A stretch of 64,000 bases of DNA, taken from NCBI RefSeq assembly GCF_963678635.1, contig NC_087064.1, positions 83,695,847 to 83,759,846 of the forward strand, in the 5' to 3' direction. Source of the stretch: Symsagittifera roscoffensis. Lineage: Eukaryota > Xenacoelomorpha > Acoela > Convolutidae. Positions 36,703 to 49,881 of this stretch are shown one piece after another. The notes beneath the pieces were generated by a model that saw only the letters and a list, made by a program, of their open reading frames with translations, was not told the DNA's origin and searched no databases. The position numbers were made by a program, and so were the translations under genes. The first letter of the stretch is position 1, and each line of letters starts with the position of its first letter.

Positions 36703-39700
36703 TTGATAGGAAACCAAAAAAAGTAGTTCTGGTACACTTTGCGGCGTTGATGAGTAGCCAAAAAAAGTAATTCTGCAGAACCTAGCATCGTTGATAAAAA
36801 ACCAAAAAATAATTCTCCAGCATTTTGCAGCGTTGGTAAGAAATCAAAAACAAGTAATTCTGCAGCACTTTGCGGCGTTGATAAGAACTGAAAAAAAAGT
36901 AATTCTGCAGCACTTTGCAGCGCTGATAAGAAATTAAAAAAGTAATTCTCCAGCATTTTGCGGCGTTGGTAACAACTCAAAGAGAAGTAGTTCAGGAGCA
37001 CTTTGCAGCGTTGATAAGAACTGAAAAAAAGAATTCTGCAGAACATAAAAACCAAAAATAAAAAACTCTGCAGGACTTTGCAGCGCTGATAAGAAACCGA
37101 AAACGTAATTCTTCAGCATTTTGCAGCGTTGGTAAGAAGTCAAAAAGAAAAACTTATGCAGCACTTTGCGGCGTTGATAAGAACTGAAAAAAAGAATTCT
37201 GCAGCACTTTGCAGCGCTGATAAGAAACCAAAAAATAATTCTCCAGCATTTTGCGGCTTTGGTAAGAAATCAAAAAGAAGTAATTCTGCGCCAATTTGCC
37301 GCGTTGATGAGAAATCAGAAAAGCAACTCTGCAGCAATTTGCGGCGTTGATAGGGAACCATAAAAAAGTAATAATCAACTTTGCGGCGTTGATGAGAAAC
37401 CGAAAAAACTAATTCTGATACACTTGCGGCGTTGATAGGAAACCAAAAAAAAACTCTGAACACTTTGCGGCGTCAAAAAAAATAATTCAGCAGAACATAG
37501 CATTGTTGATAAGAAACCAAAAAAAGTAATTCTGCAGCACTTTGCAGCGCTGATAAAAAACCAAAAAAGTAATTCTCCAGAATTTTGCGGCGTTGATAGA
37601 AAACCAAAAAAAAAATTAATTCTGAAGCACTTTTCGGCGTTGATAAGAAACGAAAAAAGTAACTCTCCAGCATTCTGCGGCGTTGGTAAGAAATCAAAAA
37701 GAAGTAATTCTGCAGCACTTTGCAGAGCTGATAAGAAACCAAAAAAGTAATTCTCCAGCATTTTGCGGCGTTGATAACAAACCAAAAAAATGATTCTTGA
37801 GAACATAGCATCGTTGATGAAAAAACAAAAATTTATTTCTGAAGCGTTTTGCGGGGTTGATAAGAAACCAAAAAAAGCAATTCTGATACACTTTGCGGCG
37901 TTGATGAGTAGCCAAAAAAAGTAATTCTGCAGAACATAGCATTGTTGATAAAAAATCAAAAAAAATTGATTCTGCAGCACTTTGCAGCGCTGATAAGAGA
38001 CCAAAAAAGTTATTCTTCAGCATTTTGCAGCTTGGTAGGAAATCAAAAATAAGTAATTCTGCAGCACTTTGCGGCGTTGATAAGAACTGAAAAAAGAGTA
38101 ATTCTGCAGCACTTTGCAGCGCTGATAAGAAACCAAAAAAGTAATTCTCCAGCATTTTGCGGCGTTGGTAAGAAATCAAAGAGAAGCAATTCAGGAGCAC
38201 TTTGCAGCGTTGATAAGAACTGAAAAAAGGAATTCTGCAGAACATAAAAACCAAAACAAAAAACTCTGCAGGACTTTGCAGCGCTGATAAGAAACCAAAA
38301 ACGTAATTCTTCAGCATTTTGCAGCGTTGGTAAGAAGTCAAAAAAAATACTTCTGCAGCACTTTGCGGCGTTGATAAGAACTGAAAAAAAGAATTCTGCA
38401 GCACTTTGCAGCGCTGATAAGAAACCAAAAAATAATTCTCCAGCATTTTGCGGCGTTGGTAAGAAATCAAAAAGAAGTAATTCTGCACCAATTTGCCGAG
38501 TTGATGAGAAATCAGAAAAGCAACTCTGCAGCATTTTGCGGCGTTGATAGGGAACCATAAAAAAGTAATTTTCAACACTTTGCGACGTTGATAAGAAACC
38601 AAAAAAAACTAAATCTGCAGCACTTAGCGGCGTTGATAAAATGAAATAATTCTGAAGCACTTTGCGGCGTTGATAAGAAACCAAAAAAAGTAACTCTGCA
38701 GAACATAGCACCGTTGATAGAAAACCAAAAACAGTTAATTCTGAAGCACTTTGCGGCGTTGATGAGAAACCAAAAAAGTAATTTTCCAGTACTTTGCGGC
38801 GTTGGTAAGAAATTAACAAAAAGTAATTCTGCAGCACTTTGCGGCGTTGATAAGAACTAAAAAAAGTAATTCTGCAGAACTTAGCAACGTTGATAAAAAA
38901 CTAGAAGAAAGTAATTCTGAAGCGTTTTCCGGCGCTGATAAGAAACCAAAAACAAGTAATTCTGATGTACTTTGCGGCGCTTAAAAAAATCAAAAAAAGT
39001 AAATCTGCACCACTTTGCTGCGTTGATAAGAAACCAAAAAAGAAACTCTGCAGCATTTTGCGGCGTTGATAGGAAACCAAAAAAAGTAGTTCTGGTACAC
39101 TTTGCGGCGTTGATGAGTAGCCAAAAAAAGTAATTCTGCAGAACCTAGCATCGTTGATAAAAAACCAAAAAAATTGATTCTGCAGCACTTTGCAGCGCTG
39201 ATAAGAAACAAAAAAAGGTATTCTTCAGCGTTTTGCAGCGTTGGTAAGAAATCAAAAACAAGTAATTCTGCAGCACTTTGCGGCGTTGATAAGAACTGAA
39301 AAAGAAGTAATTCTGCAGCACTTTGCAGCGCTGATAAGAAACTAAAAAAGTAATTCTCCAGCATTTTGCGGCGTTGGTAAGAAGTCAAAGAGAAGTAGTT
39401 CAGGAGCACTCTGCAGCGTTGATAAGAACTGAAAAAAGGAATTCTGCAGAACATAAAAACCAAAATAAAAAACTCTGCAGGACTTTGCAGCGCTGATAAG
39501 AAAACGAAAACGTAATTCTTCAGCATTTTGCAGCGTTGATAGAAAACCAAAAAAAAATTAATTCTGAAGCACTTTTCGGCGTTGATAAGAAACGAAAAAA
39601 GTAACTCTCCAGCATTCTGCGGCGTTGGTAAGAAATCAAAAAGAAGTAATTCTGCAGCACTTTGCAGCGCTGATAAGAAACCAAAAAAATAATTCTCCAG

Positions 39701-40630
39701 CATTTTGCGGCGTTGATAACAAACCAAAAAAATGATTCTTGAGAACATAGCATCGTTGATGAAAAAACAAAAATTTATTTCTGAAGCGTTTTGCGGGGTT
39801 GATAAGAAACCAAAAAAAAGCAATTCAGATACACTTTGCGGCGTTGATGAGTAGCCAAAAAAAGTAATTCTGCAGAACATAGCATTGTTGATAAAAAACC
39901 AAAAAAATTGATTCTGCAGCACTTTGCAGCGCTGATAAGAGACCAAAAAAGTTATTCTTCAGCATTTTGCAGCTTGGTAAGAAATCAAAAATAAGTAATT
40001 CTGCAGCACTTTGCGGCGTTGATAAGAACTGAAAAAAGAGTAATTCTGCAGCACTTTGCAGCGCTGATAAAAAACCAAAAAAGTAATTCTCCAGCATTTT
40101 GCGGCGTTGATAACAAACCAAAAAAATGATTCTTGAGAACATAGCATCGTTGATGAAAAAACAAAAATTTATTTCTGAAGCGTTTTGCGGGGTTGATAAG
40201 AAACCAAAAAAAAGCAATTCAGATACACTTTGCGGCGTTGATGAGTAGCCAAAAAAAGTAATTCTGCAGAACATAGCATTGTTGATAAAAAACCAAAAAA
40301 ATTGATTCTGCAGCACTTTGCAGCGCTGATAAGAGACCAAAAAAGTTATTCTTCAGCATTTTGCAGCTTGGTAAGAAATCAAAAATAAGTAATTCTGCAG
40401 CACTTTGCGGCGTTGATAAGAACTGAAAAAAGAGTAATTCTGCAGCACTTTGCAGCGCTGATAAAAAACCAAAAAAGTAATTCTCCAGCATTTTGCGGCG
40501 TTGGTAAGAAATCAAAGAGAAGTAATTCAGGAGCACTTTGCAGCGTTGATAAGAACTGAAAAAAGGAATTCTGCAGAACATAAAAACCAAAACAAAAAAC
40601 TCTGCAGGACTTTGCAGCGCTGATAAGAAA
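36561..40630 (+). repeat. 4.1 kb segment, copy 1 (partner 42407-46477)
   Basis: Direct duplicate at an offset of 5845-5847 bp over about 4.07 kb. Anchors are GAATTCTGCAGAACAT at 36561 and 42407, and CAGCGCTGATAAGAGACC at 40321 and 46168. It includes a monomer cut short at GCGGCGTCAAAAAAA (about 37468 and 43311). The match ends at 40630, where AAGAAAAC meets AAGAAACC. Confidence 0.88.
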
Positions 40631-41100
40631 ACGAAAACGTAATTCTTCAGCATTTTGCAGCGTTGATAGAAAACCAAAAAAATATTAATTCTGAAGTACT
40701 TTTCGGCGTTGATAAGAAACGAAAAAAGTAACTCTCCAGCATTCTGCGGCGTTGGTAAGAAATCAAAAAGAAGTAATTCTGCAGCACTTTGCAGCGCTGA
40801 TAAGAAACCAAAAAAATAATTCTCCAGCATTTTGCGGCGTTGATAACAAACCAAAAAAATGATTCTTGAGAACATAGCATCGTTGATGAAAAAACAAAAA
40901 TTTATTTCTGAAGCGTTTTGCGGGGTTGATAAGAAACCAAAAAAAAGCAATTCAGATACACTTTGCGGCGTTGATGAGTAGCCAAAAAAAGTAATTCTGC
41001 AGAACATAGCATTGTTGATAAAAAACCAAAAAAATTGATTCTGCAGCACTTTGCAGCGCTGATAAGAGACCAAAAAAGTTATTCTTCAGCATTTTGCAGC
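39827..41100 (+). repeat. Local triplication at 394 and 733 bp spacing
   Basis: The marker AGATACACTTTGCGGCG occurs at about 39827, 40221 and 40954, and the GCTGATAAGAGACC monomer follows at the matching distance each time. The spacings are 394 and 733 bp. The partner segment has only two such copies (about 45674 and 46067), so the two 4.1 kb regions differ by one 733 bp insertion or loss. Confidence 0.8.
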
Positions 41101-41552
41101 TTGGTAAGAAATCAAAAATAAGTAATTCTGCAGCACTTTGCGGCGTTGATAAGAACTGAAAAAAGAGTAATTCTGCAGCACTTTGCAGCGCTGATAAAAA
41201 ACCAAAAAAGTAATTCTCCAGCATTTTGCGGCGTTGGTAAGAAATCAAAGAGAAGTAATTCAGGAGCACTTTGCAGCGTTGATAAGAACTGAAAAAAGGA
41301 ATTCTGCAGAACATAAAAACCAAAACAAAAAACTCTGCAGGACTTTGCAGCGCTGATAAGAAACCAAAAACGTAATTCTTCAGCATTTTGCAGCGTTGGT
41401 AAGAAGTCAAAAAGAAATACTTCTGCAGCACTTTGCGGCGTTGATAAGAACTGAAAAAAAGAATTCTGCAGCACTTTGCAGCGCTGATAAGAAACCAAAA
41501 AATAATTCTCCAGCATTTTGCGGCGTTGGTAAGAAATCAAAAAGAAGTAATT

Positions 41553-42194
41553 CTGCACCAATTTGCCGAGTTGATGAGAAATCAGAAAAGCAACTCTGCA
41601 GCATTTTGCGGCGTTGATAGGGAACCATAAAAAAGTAATTCTCAACACTTTGCGACGTTGATGAGAAACCGAAAAAGTAATTCTCCAGCATTTTGCGGCG
41701 TTGGTAAGAAATCAAAGAGAAGTAATTCAGGAGCACTTTGCAGCGTTGATAAAACTGAAAAAAGGAATTCTGCAGAACATAAAAACCAAAATAAAAAACT
41801 TTGCAGGACTTTGCAGCGCTGATAAGAAACCGAAAACGTAATTCTTCAGCTTTTTGCAGCGTTGGTAAAAAGTCAAAAAGAAATACTTCTGCAGCACTTT
41901 GCGGCGTTGATAAGAACTGAAAAAAAGAATTCTGCAGCACTTTGCAGCGATGATAAGAACTGAAAAAAGAGTAATTCTGCAGCACTTTGCAGCGCTGATA
42001 AGAAACCAAAAAAGTAATTCTTCAGCATTTTGCAGCATTGGTAAGAAGTCAAAAAGAAATACTTCTGCAGCACTTTGCGGCGTTGATAAGAACTGAAAAA
42101 AAGAATTCTGCAGCACTTTGCAGCGCTGATAAGAAACCAAAAAATAATTCTCCAGCATTTTGCGGCGTTGGTAAGAAATCAAAAAGAAGTAATT
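41553..42194 (+). repeat. 642 bp relative of the 804 bp HOR
   Basis: The anchor CTGCACCAATTTGCCGAG occurs at 41553 and 42195. The content matches the 804 bp units at 46.6-49.9 kb with 162 bp missing. It lies left of the second 4.1 kb copy, so that copy sits between this remnant and the main 804 bp array. Confidence 0.75.
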
Positions 42195-42406
42195 CTGCAC
42201 CAATTTGCCGAGTTGATGAGAAATCAGAAAAGCAACTCTGCAGCATTTTGCGGCGTTGATAGGGAACCATAAAAAAGTAATTATCAACACTTTGCGACAT
42301 TGATGAGAAACCGAAAAAGTAATTCTCTTGCATTTTGCGGCGTTGGTAAGAAATCAAAGAGAAGTAATTCAGGAGCACTTTGCAGCGTTGATAAAACTGA
42401 AAAAAA

Positions 42407-45400
42407 GAATTCTGCAGAACATAAAAACCAAAATAAAAAACTCTGCAGGACTTTGCAGCGCTGATAAGAAACCGAAAACGTAATTCTTCAGCATTTTGCA
42501 GCGTTGATAAGAAGTCAAAAAGAAAAACTTCTGCAGCACTTTGCGGCGTTGATAGGAAACCAAAAAAAGTAGTTCTGGTACACTTTGCGGCGTTGATGAG
42601 TAGCCAAAAAAAGTAATTCTGCAGAACCTAGCATCGTTGATAAAAAACCAAAAAATAATTCTCCAGCATTTTGCAGCGTTGGTAAGAAATCAAAAACAAG
42701 TAATTCTGCAGCACTTTGCGGCGTTGATAAGAACTGAAAAAAAAGTAATTCTGCAGCACTTTGCAGCGCTGATAAGAAATTAAAAAAGTAATTCTCCAGC
42801 ATTTTGCGGCGTTGGTAAGAACTCAAAGAGAAGTAGTTCAGGAGCACTTTGCAGCGTTGATAAGAACTGAAAAAAAGAATTCTGCAGAACATAAAAACCA
42901 AAATAAAAAACTCTGCAGGACTTTGCAGCGCTGATAAGAAACCGAAAACGTAATTCTTCAGCATTTTGCAGCGTTGGTAAGAAGTCAAAAAGAAAAACTT
43001 CTGCAGCACTTTGCGGCGTTGATAAGAACTGAAAAAAAGAATTCTGCAGCACTTTGCAGCGCTGATAAGAAACCAAAAAATAATTCTCCAGCATTTTGCG
43101 GCTTTGGTAAGAAATCAAAAAGAAGTAATTCTGCGCCAATTTGCCGCGTTGATGAGAAATCAGAAAAGCAACTCTGCAGCAATTTGCGGCGTTGATAGGG
43201 AACCATAAAAAAGTAATAATCAACTTTGCGGCGTTGATGAGAAACCGAAAAAACTAATTCTGATACACTTGCGGCGTTGATAGGAAACCAAAAAAAACTC
43301 TGAACACTTTGCGGCGTCAAAAAAAATAATTCAGCAGAACATAGCATTGTTGATAAGAAACCAAAAAAAGTAATTCTGCAGCACTTTGCAGCGCTGATAA
43401 AAAACCAAAAAAGTAATTCTCCAGAATTTTGCGGCGTTGCTAGAAAACCAAAAAAAAAAATTAATTCTGAAGCACTTTTCGGCGTTGATAAGAAACGAAA
43501 AAAGTAACTCTCCAGCATTCTGCGGCGTTGGTAAGAAATCAAAAAGAAGTAATTCTGCAGCACTTTGCAGAGCTGATAAGAAACCAAAAAAGTAATTCTC
43601 CAGCATTTTGCGGCGTTGATAACAAACCAAAAAAATGATTCTTGAGAACATAGCATCGTTGATGAAAAAACAAAAATTTATTTCTGAAGCGTTTTGCGGG
43701 GTTGATAAGAAACCAAAAAAAGCAATTCTGATACACTTTGCGGCGTTGATGAGTAGCCAAAAAAAGTAATTCTGCAGAACATAGCATTGTTGATAAAAAA
43801 TCAAAAAAAATTGATTCTGCAGCACTTTGCAGCGCTGATAAGAGACCAAAAAAGTTATTCTTCAGCATTTTGCAGCTTGGTAAGAAATCAAAAATAAGTA
43901 ATTCTGCAGCACTTTGCGGCGTTGATAAGAACTGAAAAAAGAGTAATTCTGCAGCACTTTGCAGCGCTGATAAGAAACCAAAAAAGTAATTCTCCAGCAT
44001 TTTGCGGCGTTGGTAAGAAATCAAGAGAAGTAATTCAGGAGCACTTTGCAGCGTTGATAAGAACTGAAAAAAGGAATTCTGCAGAACATAAAAACCAAAA
44101 CAAAAAACTCTGCAGGACTTTGCAGCGCTGATAAGAAACCAAAAACGTAATTCTTCAGCATTTTGCAGCGTTGGTAAGAAGTCAAAAAAAATACTTCTGC
44201 AGCACTTTGCGGCGTTGATAAGAACTGAAAAGAAGAATTCTGCAGCACTTTGCAGCGCTGATAATAAACCAAAAAATAATTCTCCAGCATTTTGCGGCGT
44301 TGGTAAGAAATCAAAAAGAAGTAATTCTGCACCAATTTGCCGAGTTGATGAGAAATCAGAAGAAAAGCAACTCTGCAGCATTTTGCGGCGTTGATAGGGA
44401 ACCATAAAAAAGTAATTCTCAACACTTTGCGACGTTGATAAGAAACCAAAAAAAACTAAATCTGCAGCACTTAGCGGCGTTGATAAAATGAAATAATTCT
44501 GAAGCACTTTGCGGCGTTGATAAGAAACCAAAAAAAGTAACTCTGCAGAACATAGCACCGTTGATAGAAAACCAAAAACTGTTAATTCTGAAGCACTTTG
44601 CGGCGTTGATGAGAAACCAAAAAAGTAATTTTCCAGTACTTTGCGGCGTTGGTAAGAAATTAACAAAAAGTAATTCTGCAGCACTTTGCGGCGTTGATAA
44701 GAACTAAAAAAAGTAATTCTGCAGAACTTAGCAACGTTGATGAAAAACTAGAAGAAAGTAATTCTGAAGCGTTTTCCGGCGCTGATAAGAAACCAAAAAC
44801 AAGTAATTCTGATGTACTTTGCGGCGCTTAAAAAAATCAAAAAAAGTAAATCTGCACCACTTTGCTGCGTTGATAAGAAACCAAAAAAGAAACTCTGCAG
44901 CATTTTGCGGCGTTGATAGGAAACCAAAAAAAGTAGTTCTGGTACACTTTGCGGCGTTGATGAGTAGCCAAAAAAAGTAATTCTGCAGAACCTAGCATCG
45001 TTGATAAAAAACCAAAAAAATTGATTCTGCAGCACTTTGCAGCGCTGATAAGAAACAAAAAAAGGTATTCTTCAGCGTTTTGCAGCGTTGGTAAGAAATC
45101 AAAAACAAGTAATTCTGCAGCACTTTGCGGCGTTGATAAGAACTGAAAAAAAAGTAATTCTGCAGCACTTTGCAGCGCTGATAAGAAACTAAAAAAGTAA
45201 TTCTCCAGCATTTTGCGGCGTTGGTAAGAAGTCAAAGAGAAGTAGTTCAGGAGCACTCTGCAGCGTTGATAAGAACTGAAAAAAGGAATTCTGCAGAACA
45301 TAAAAACCAAAATAAAAAACTCTGCAGGACTTTGCAGCGCTGATAAGAAAACGAAAACGTAATTCTTCAGCATTTTGCAGCGTTGATAGAAAACCAAAAA

Positions 45401-46477
45401 AAAATTAATTCTGAAGCACTTTTCGGCGTTGATAAGAAACGAAAAAAGTAACTCTCCAGCATTCTGCGGCGTTGGTAAGAAATCAAAAAGAAGTAATTCT
45501 GCAGCACTTTGCAGCGCTGATAAGAAACCAAAAAAGTAATTCTCCAGCATTTTGCGGCGTTGATAACAAACCAAAAAAATGATTCTTGAGAACATAGCAT
45601 CGTTGATGAAAAAACAAAAATTTATTTCTGAAGCAATTTGCGGGGTTGATAAGAAACCAAAAAAAAGCAATTCAGATACACTTTGCGGCGTTGATGAGTA
45701 GCCAAAAAAAGTAATTCTGCAGAACATAGCATTGTTGATAAAAAACCAAAAAAATTGATTCTGCAGCACTTTGCAGCGCTGATAAGAGGCCAAAAAAGTT
45801 ATTCTTCAGCATTTTGCAGCTTGGTAAGAAATCAAAAATAAGTAATTCTGCAGCACTTTGCGGCGTTGATAAGAACTGAAAAAAGAGTAATTCTGCAGCA
45901 CTTTGCAGCGCTGATAAAAAACCAAAAAAGTAATTCTCCAGCATTTTGCGGCGTTGATAACAAACCAAAAAAATGATTCTTGAGAACATAGCATCGTTGA
46001 TGAAAAACAAAAATTTATTTCTGAAGCGTTTTGCGGGGTTGATAAGAAACCAAAAAAAAGCAATTCAGATACACTTTGCGGCGTTGATGAGTAGCCAAAA
46101 AAAGTAATTCTGCAGAACATAGCATTGTTGATAAAAAACCAAAAAAAATTGATTCTGCAGCACTTTGCAGCGCTGATAAGAGACCAAAAAAGTTATTCTT
46201 CAGCATTTTGCAGCTTGGTAAGAAATCAAAAATAAGTAATTCTGCAGCACTTTGCGGCGTTGATAAGAACTGAAAAAAGAGTAATTCTGCAGTACTTTGC
46301 AGCGCTGATAAAAAACCAAAAAAGTAATTCTCCAGCATTTTGCGGCGTTGGTAAGAAATCAAAGAGAAGTAATTCAGGAGCACTTTGCAGCGTTGATAAG
46401 AACTGAAAAAAGGAATTCTGCAGAACATAAAAACCAAAACAAAAAACTCTGCAGGACTTTGCAGCGCTGATAAGAAA
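42407..46477 (+). repeat. 4.1 kb segment, copy 2 (partner 36561-40630)
   Basis: Second copy with scattered single-base changes: TGATAAAACTG-type starts, an extra AGA in AATCAGAAGAAAAGC near 44355, and GAAGCAATTTGCGGGG near 45631 where copy 1 has GAAGCGTTTTGCGGGG. The longest open minus-strand frame in the window lies inside (43539-44684), but it mixes all three repeat peptides and is not called as a gene. Confidence 0.88.
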
Positions 46478-46666
46478 CCAAAAACGTAATTCTTCAGCAT
46501 TTTGCAGCGTTGGTAAGAAGTCAAAAAGAAATACTTCTGCAGCACTTTGCGGCGTTGATAAGAACTGAAAAAAAGAATTCTGCAGCACTTTGCAGCGCTG
46601 ATAAGAAACCAAAAAATAATTCTCCAGCATTTTGCGGCGTTGGTAAGAAATCAAAAAGAAGTAATT

Positions 46667-49600
46667 CTGCACCAATTTGCCGAGTTGATGAGAAATCAGA
46701 AAAGCAACTCTGCAGCATTTTGCGGCGTTGATAGGGAACCATAAAAAAGTAATTCTCAACACTTTGCGACGTTGATGAGAAACCGAAAAAGTAATTCTCC
46801 AGCATTTTGCGGCGTTGGTAAGAAATCAAAGAGAAGTAATTCAGGAGCACTTTGCAGCGTTGATAAAACTGAAAAAAGGAATTCTGCAGAACATAAAAGC
46901 CAAAATAAAAAACTTTGCAGGACTTTGCAGCGCTGATAAGAAACCGAAAACGTAATTCTTCAGCTTTTTGCAGCGTTGGTAAAAAGTCAAAAAGAATTAC
47001 TTCTGCAGCACTTTGCGGCGTTGATAAGAACTGAAAAAAAGAATTCTGCAGCACTTTGCAGCGATGATAAGAACTGAAAAAAGAGTAATTCTGCAGCACT
47101 TTGCAGCGCTGATAAGAAACCAAAAAAGTAATTCTCCAGCAGTTTGCGGCGTTGGTAAGAAATCAAAGAGAAGTAATTCAGGAGCACTTTGCAGCGTTGA
47201 TAAGAACTGAAAAAAGGAATTCTGCAGAACATAAAAACCAAAACAAAAAACTCTGCAGGACTTTGCAGCGCTGATAAGAAACCAAAAACGTAATTCTTCA
47301 GCATTTTGCAGCGTTGGTAAGAAGTCAAAAAGAAATACTTCTGCAGCACTTTGCGGCGTTGATAAGAACTGAAAAAAAGAATTCTGCAGCACTTTGCAGC
47401 GCTGATAAGAAACCAAAAAATAATTCTCCAGCATTTTGCGGCGTTGGTAAGAAATCAAAAAGAAGTAATTCTGCACCAATTTGCCGAGTTGATGAGAAAT
47501 CAGAAAAGCAACTCTGCAGCATTTTGCGGCGTTGATAGGGAACCATAAAAAAGTAATTCTCAACACTTTGCGACGTTGATGAGAAACCGAAAAAGTATTT
47601 CTCCAGCATTTTGCGGCGTTGGTAAGAAATCAAAGAGAAGTAATTCAGGAGCACTTTGCAGCGTTGATAAAACTGAAAAAAGGAATTCTGCAGAACATAA
47701 AAACCAAAATAAAAAACTTTGCAGGACTTTGCAGCGCTGATAAGAAACCGAAAACGTAATTCTTCAGCATTTTGCAGCGTTGGTAAAAAGTCAAAAAGAA
47801 ATACTTCTGCAGCACTTTGCGGCGTTGATAAGAACTGAAAAAAAGAATTCTGCAGCACTTTGCAGCGCTGATAAGAACTGAAAAAAGAGTAATTCTGCAG
47901 CACTTTGCAGCGCTGATAAGAAACCAAAAAAGTAATTCTCCAGCAGTTTGCGGCGTTGGTAAGAAATCAAAGAGAAGTAATTCAGGAGCACTTTGCAGCG
48001 TTGATAAGAACTGAAAAAAGGAATTCTGCAGAACATAAAAACCAAAACAAAAAACTCTGCAGGACTTTGCAGAGCTGATAAGAAACCAAAAACGTAATTC
48101 TTCAGCATTTTGCAGCGTTGGTAAGAAGTCAAAAAGAAATACTTCTGCAGCACTTTGCGGCGTTGATAAGAACTGAAAAAAAGAACTCTGCAGCACTTTG
48201 CAGCGCTGATAAGAAACCAAAAAATAATTCTCCAGCATTTTGCGGCGTTGGTAAGAAATCAAAAAGAAGTAATTCTGCACCAATTTGCCGAGTTGATGAG
48301 AAATCAGAAAAGCAACTCTGCAGCATTTTGCGGCGTTGATAGGGAACCATAAAAAAGTAATTATCAACACTTTGCGACATTGATGAGAAACCGAAAAAGT
48401 AATTCTCTTGCATTTTGCGGCGTTGGTAAGAAATCAAAGAGAAGTAATTCAGGAGCACTTTGCAGCGTTGATAAAACTGAAAAAAGGAATTCTGCAGAAC
48501 ATAAAAACCAAAATAAAAAACTTTGCAGGACTTTGCAGCGCTGATAAGAAACCGAAAACGTAAATTTCAGCATTTTGCAGCGTTGGTAAAAAGTCAAAAA
48601 GAAATACTTCTGCAGCACTTTGCGGCGTTGATAAGAACTGAAAAAAAGAATTCTGCAGCACTTTGCAGCGCTGATAAGAACTGAAAAAAGAGTAATTCTG
48701 CAGCACTTTGCAGCGCTGATAAGAAACCAAAAAAGTAATTCTCCAGCAGTTTGCGGCGTTGGTAAGAAATCAAAGAGAAGTATTTCAGGAGCACTTTGCA
48801 GCGTTGATAAGAACTGAAAAAAGGAATTCTGCAGAACATAAAAACCAAAACAAAAAACTCTGCAGGACTTTGCAGCGCTGATAAGAAACCAAAAACGTAA
48901 TTCTTCAGCATTTTGCAGCGTTGGTAAGAAGTCAAAAAGAAATACTTCTGCAGCACTTTGCGGCGTTGATAAGAACTGAAAAAAAGAATTCTGCAGCACT
49001 TTGCAGCGCTGATAAGAAACCAAAAAATAATTCTCCAGCATTTTGCGGCGTTGGTAAGAAATCAAAAAGAAGTAATTCTGCACCAATTTGCCGAGTTGAT
49101 GAGAAATCAGAAAAGCAACTCTGCAGCATTTTGCGGCGTTGATAGGGAACCATAAAAAAGTAATTCTCAACACTTTGTGACGTTGATGAGAAACCAAAAA
49201 AGTAATTCTCCAGCATTTTGCGGCGTTGGTAAGAAATCAAAGAGAAGTAATTCAGGAGCACTTTGCAGCGTTGATAAAACTGAAAAAAGGAATTCTGCAG
49301 AACATAAAAACCAAAATAAAAAACTTTGCAGGACTTTGCAGCGCTGATAAGAAACCGAAAACGTAATTCTTCAGCATTTTGCAGCGTTGGTAAAAAGTCA
49401 AAAAGAAATACTTCTGCAGCACTTTGCGGCGTTGATAAGAACTGAAAAAAAGAATTCTGCAGCACTTTGCAGCGCTGATAAGAACTGAAAAAAGAGTAAT
49501 TCTGCAGCACTTTGCAGCGCTGATAAGAAACCAAAAAAATAATTCTCCAGCAGTTTGCGGCGTTGGTAAGAAATCAAAGAGAAGTAATTCAGGAGCACTT

Positions 49601-49881
49601 CGCAGCGTTGATAAGAACTGAAAAAAGGAATTCTGCAGAACATAAAAACCAAAACAAAAAACTCTGCAGGACTTTGCAGCGCTGATAAGAAACCAAAAAC
49701 GTAATTCTTCAGCATTTTGCAGCGTTGGTAAGAAGTCAAAAAAAAATACTTCTGCAGCACTTTGCGGCGTTGATAAGAACTGAAAAAAAGAATTCTGCAG
49801 CACTTTGCAGCGCTGATAAGAAACCAAAAAAGAATTCTCCAGCATTTTGCGGCGTTGGTAAGAAATCAAAAAGAAGTAATT
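46667..49881 (+). repeat. Regular 804 bp HOR array, four tandem units
   Basis: The anchor CTGCACCAATTTGCCGAG lies at 46667, 47471, 48275, 49078 and 49882, giving unit lengths of 804, 804, 803 and 804 bp. Each unit has about 18 monomers in fixed order, including GAGTTGATGAG, CAGGAGCACTTTGCAGCG, the short GAACATAAAAACC monomer and CTGCAGGACTTTGCAGCG. Differences between units are mostly single bases. This is the most regular HOR in the window. Confidence 0.92.

Noticed and set aside
43539-44684. 381-codon open frame on the minus strand, and many similar frames of 60-350 codons on both strands
   Set aside because: They consist only of the satellite translated in mixed frames. There is no conserved reading frame, monomer lengths are not multiples of three, homologous copies of the same segment have different start and stop points, and no domain is recognisable.
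46667-49881. Ribosomal intergenic spacer repeats
   Set aside because: The 804 bp regularity resembles spacer repeats, but no rRNA gene sequence is found anywhere in the window and the same monomers continue on both sides.
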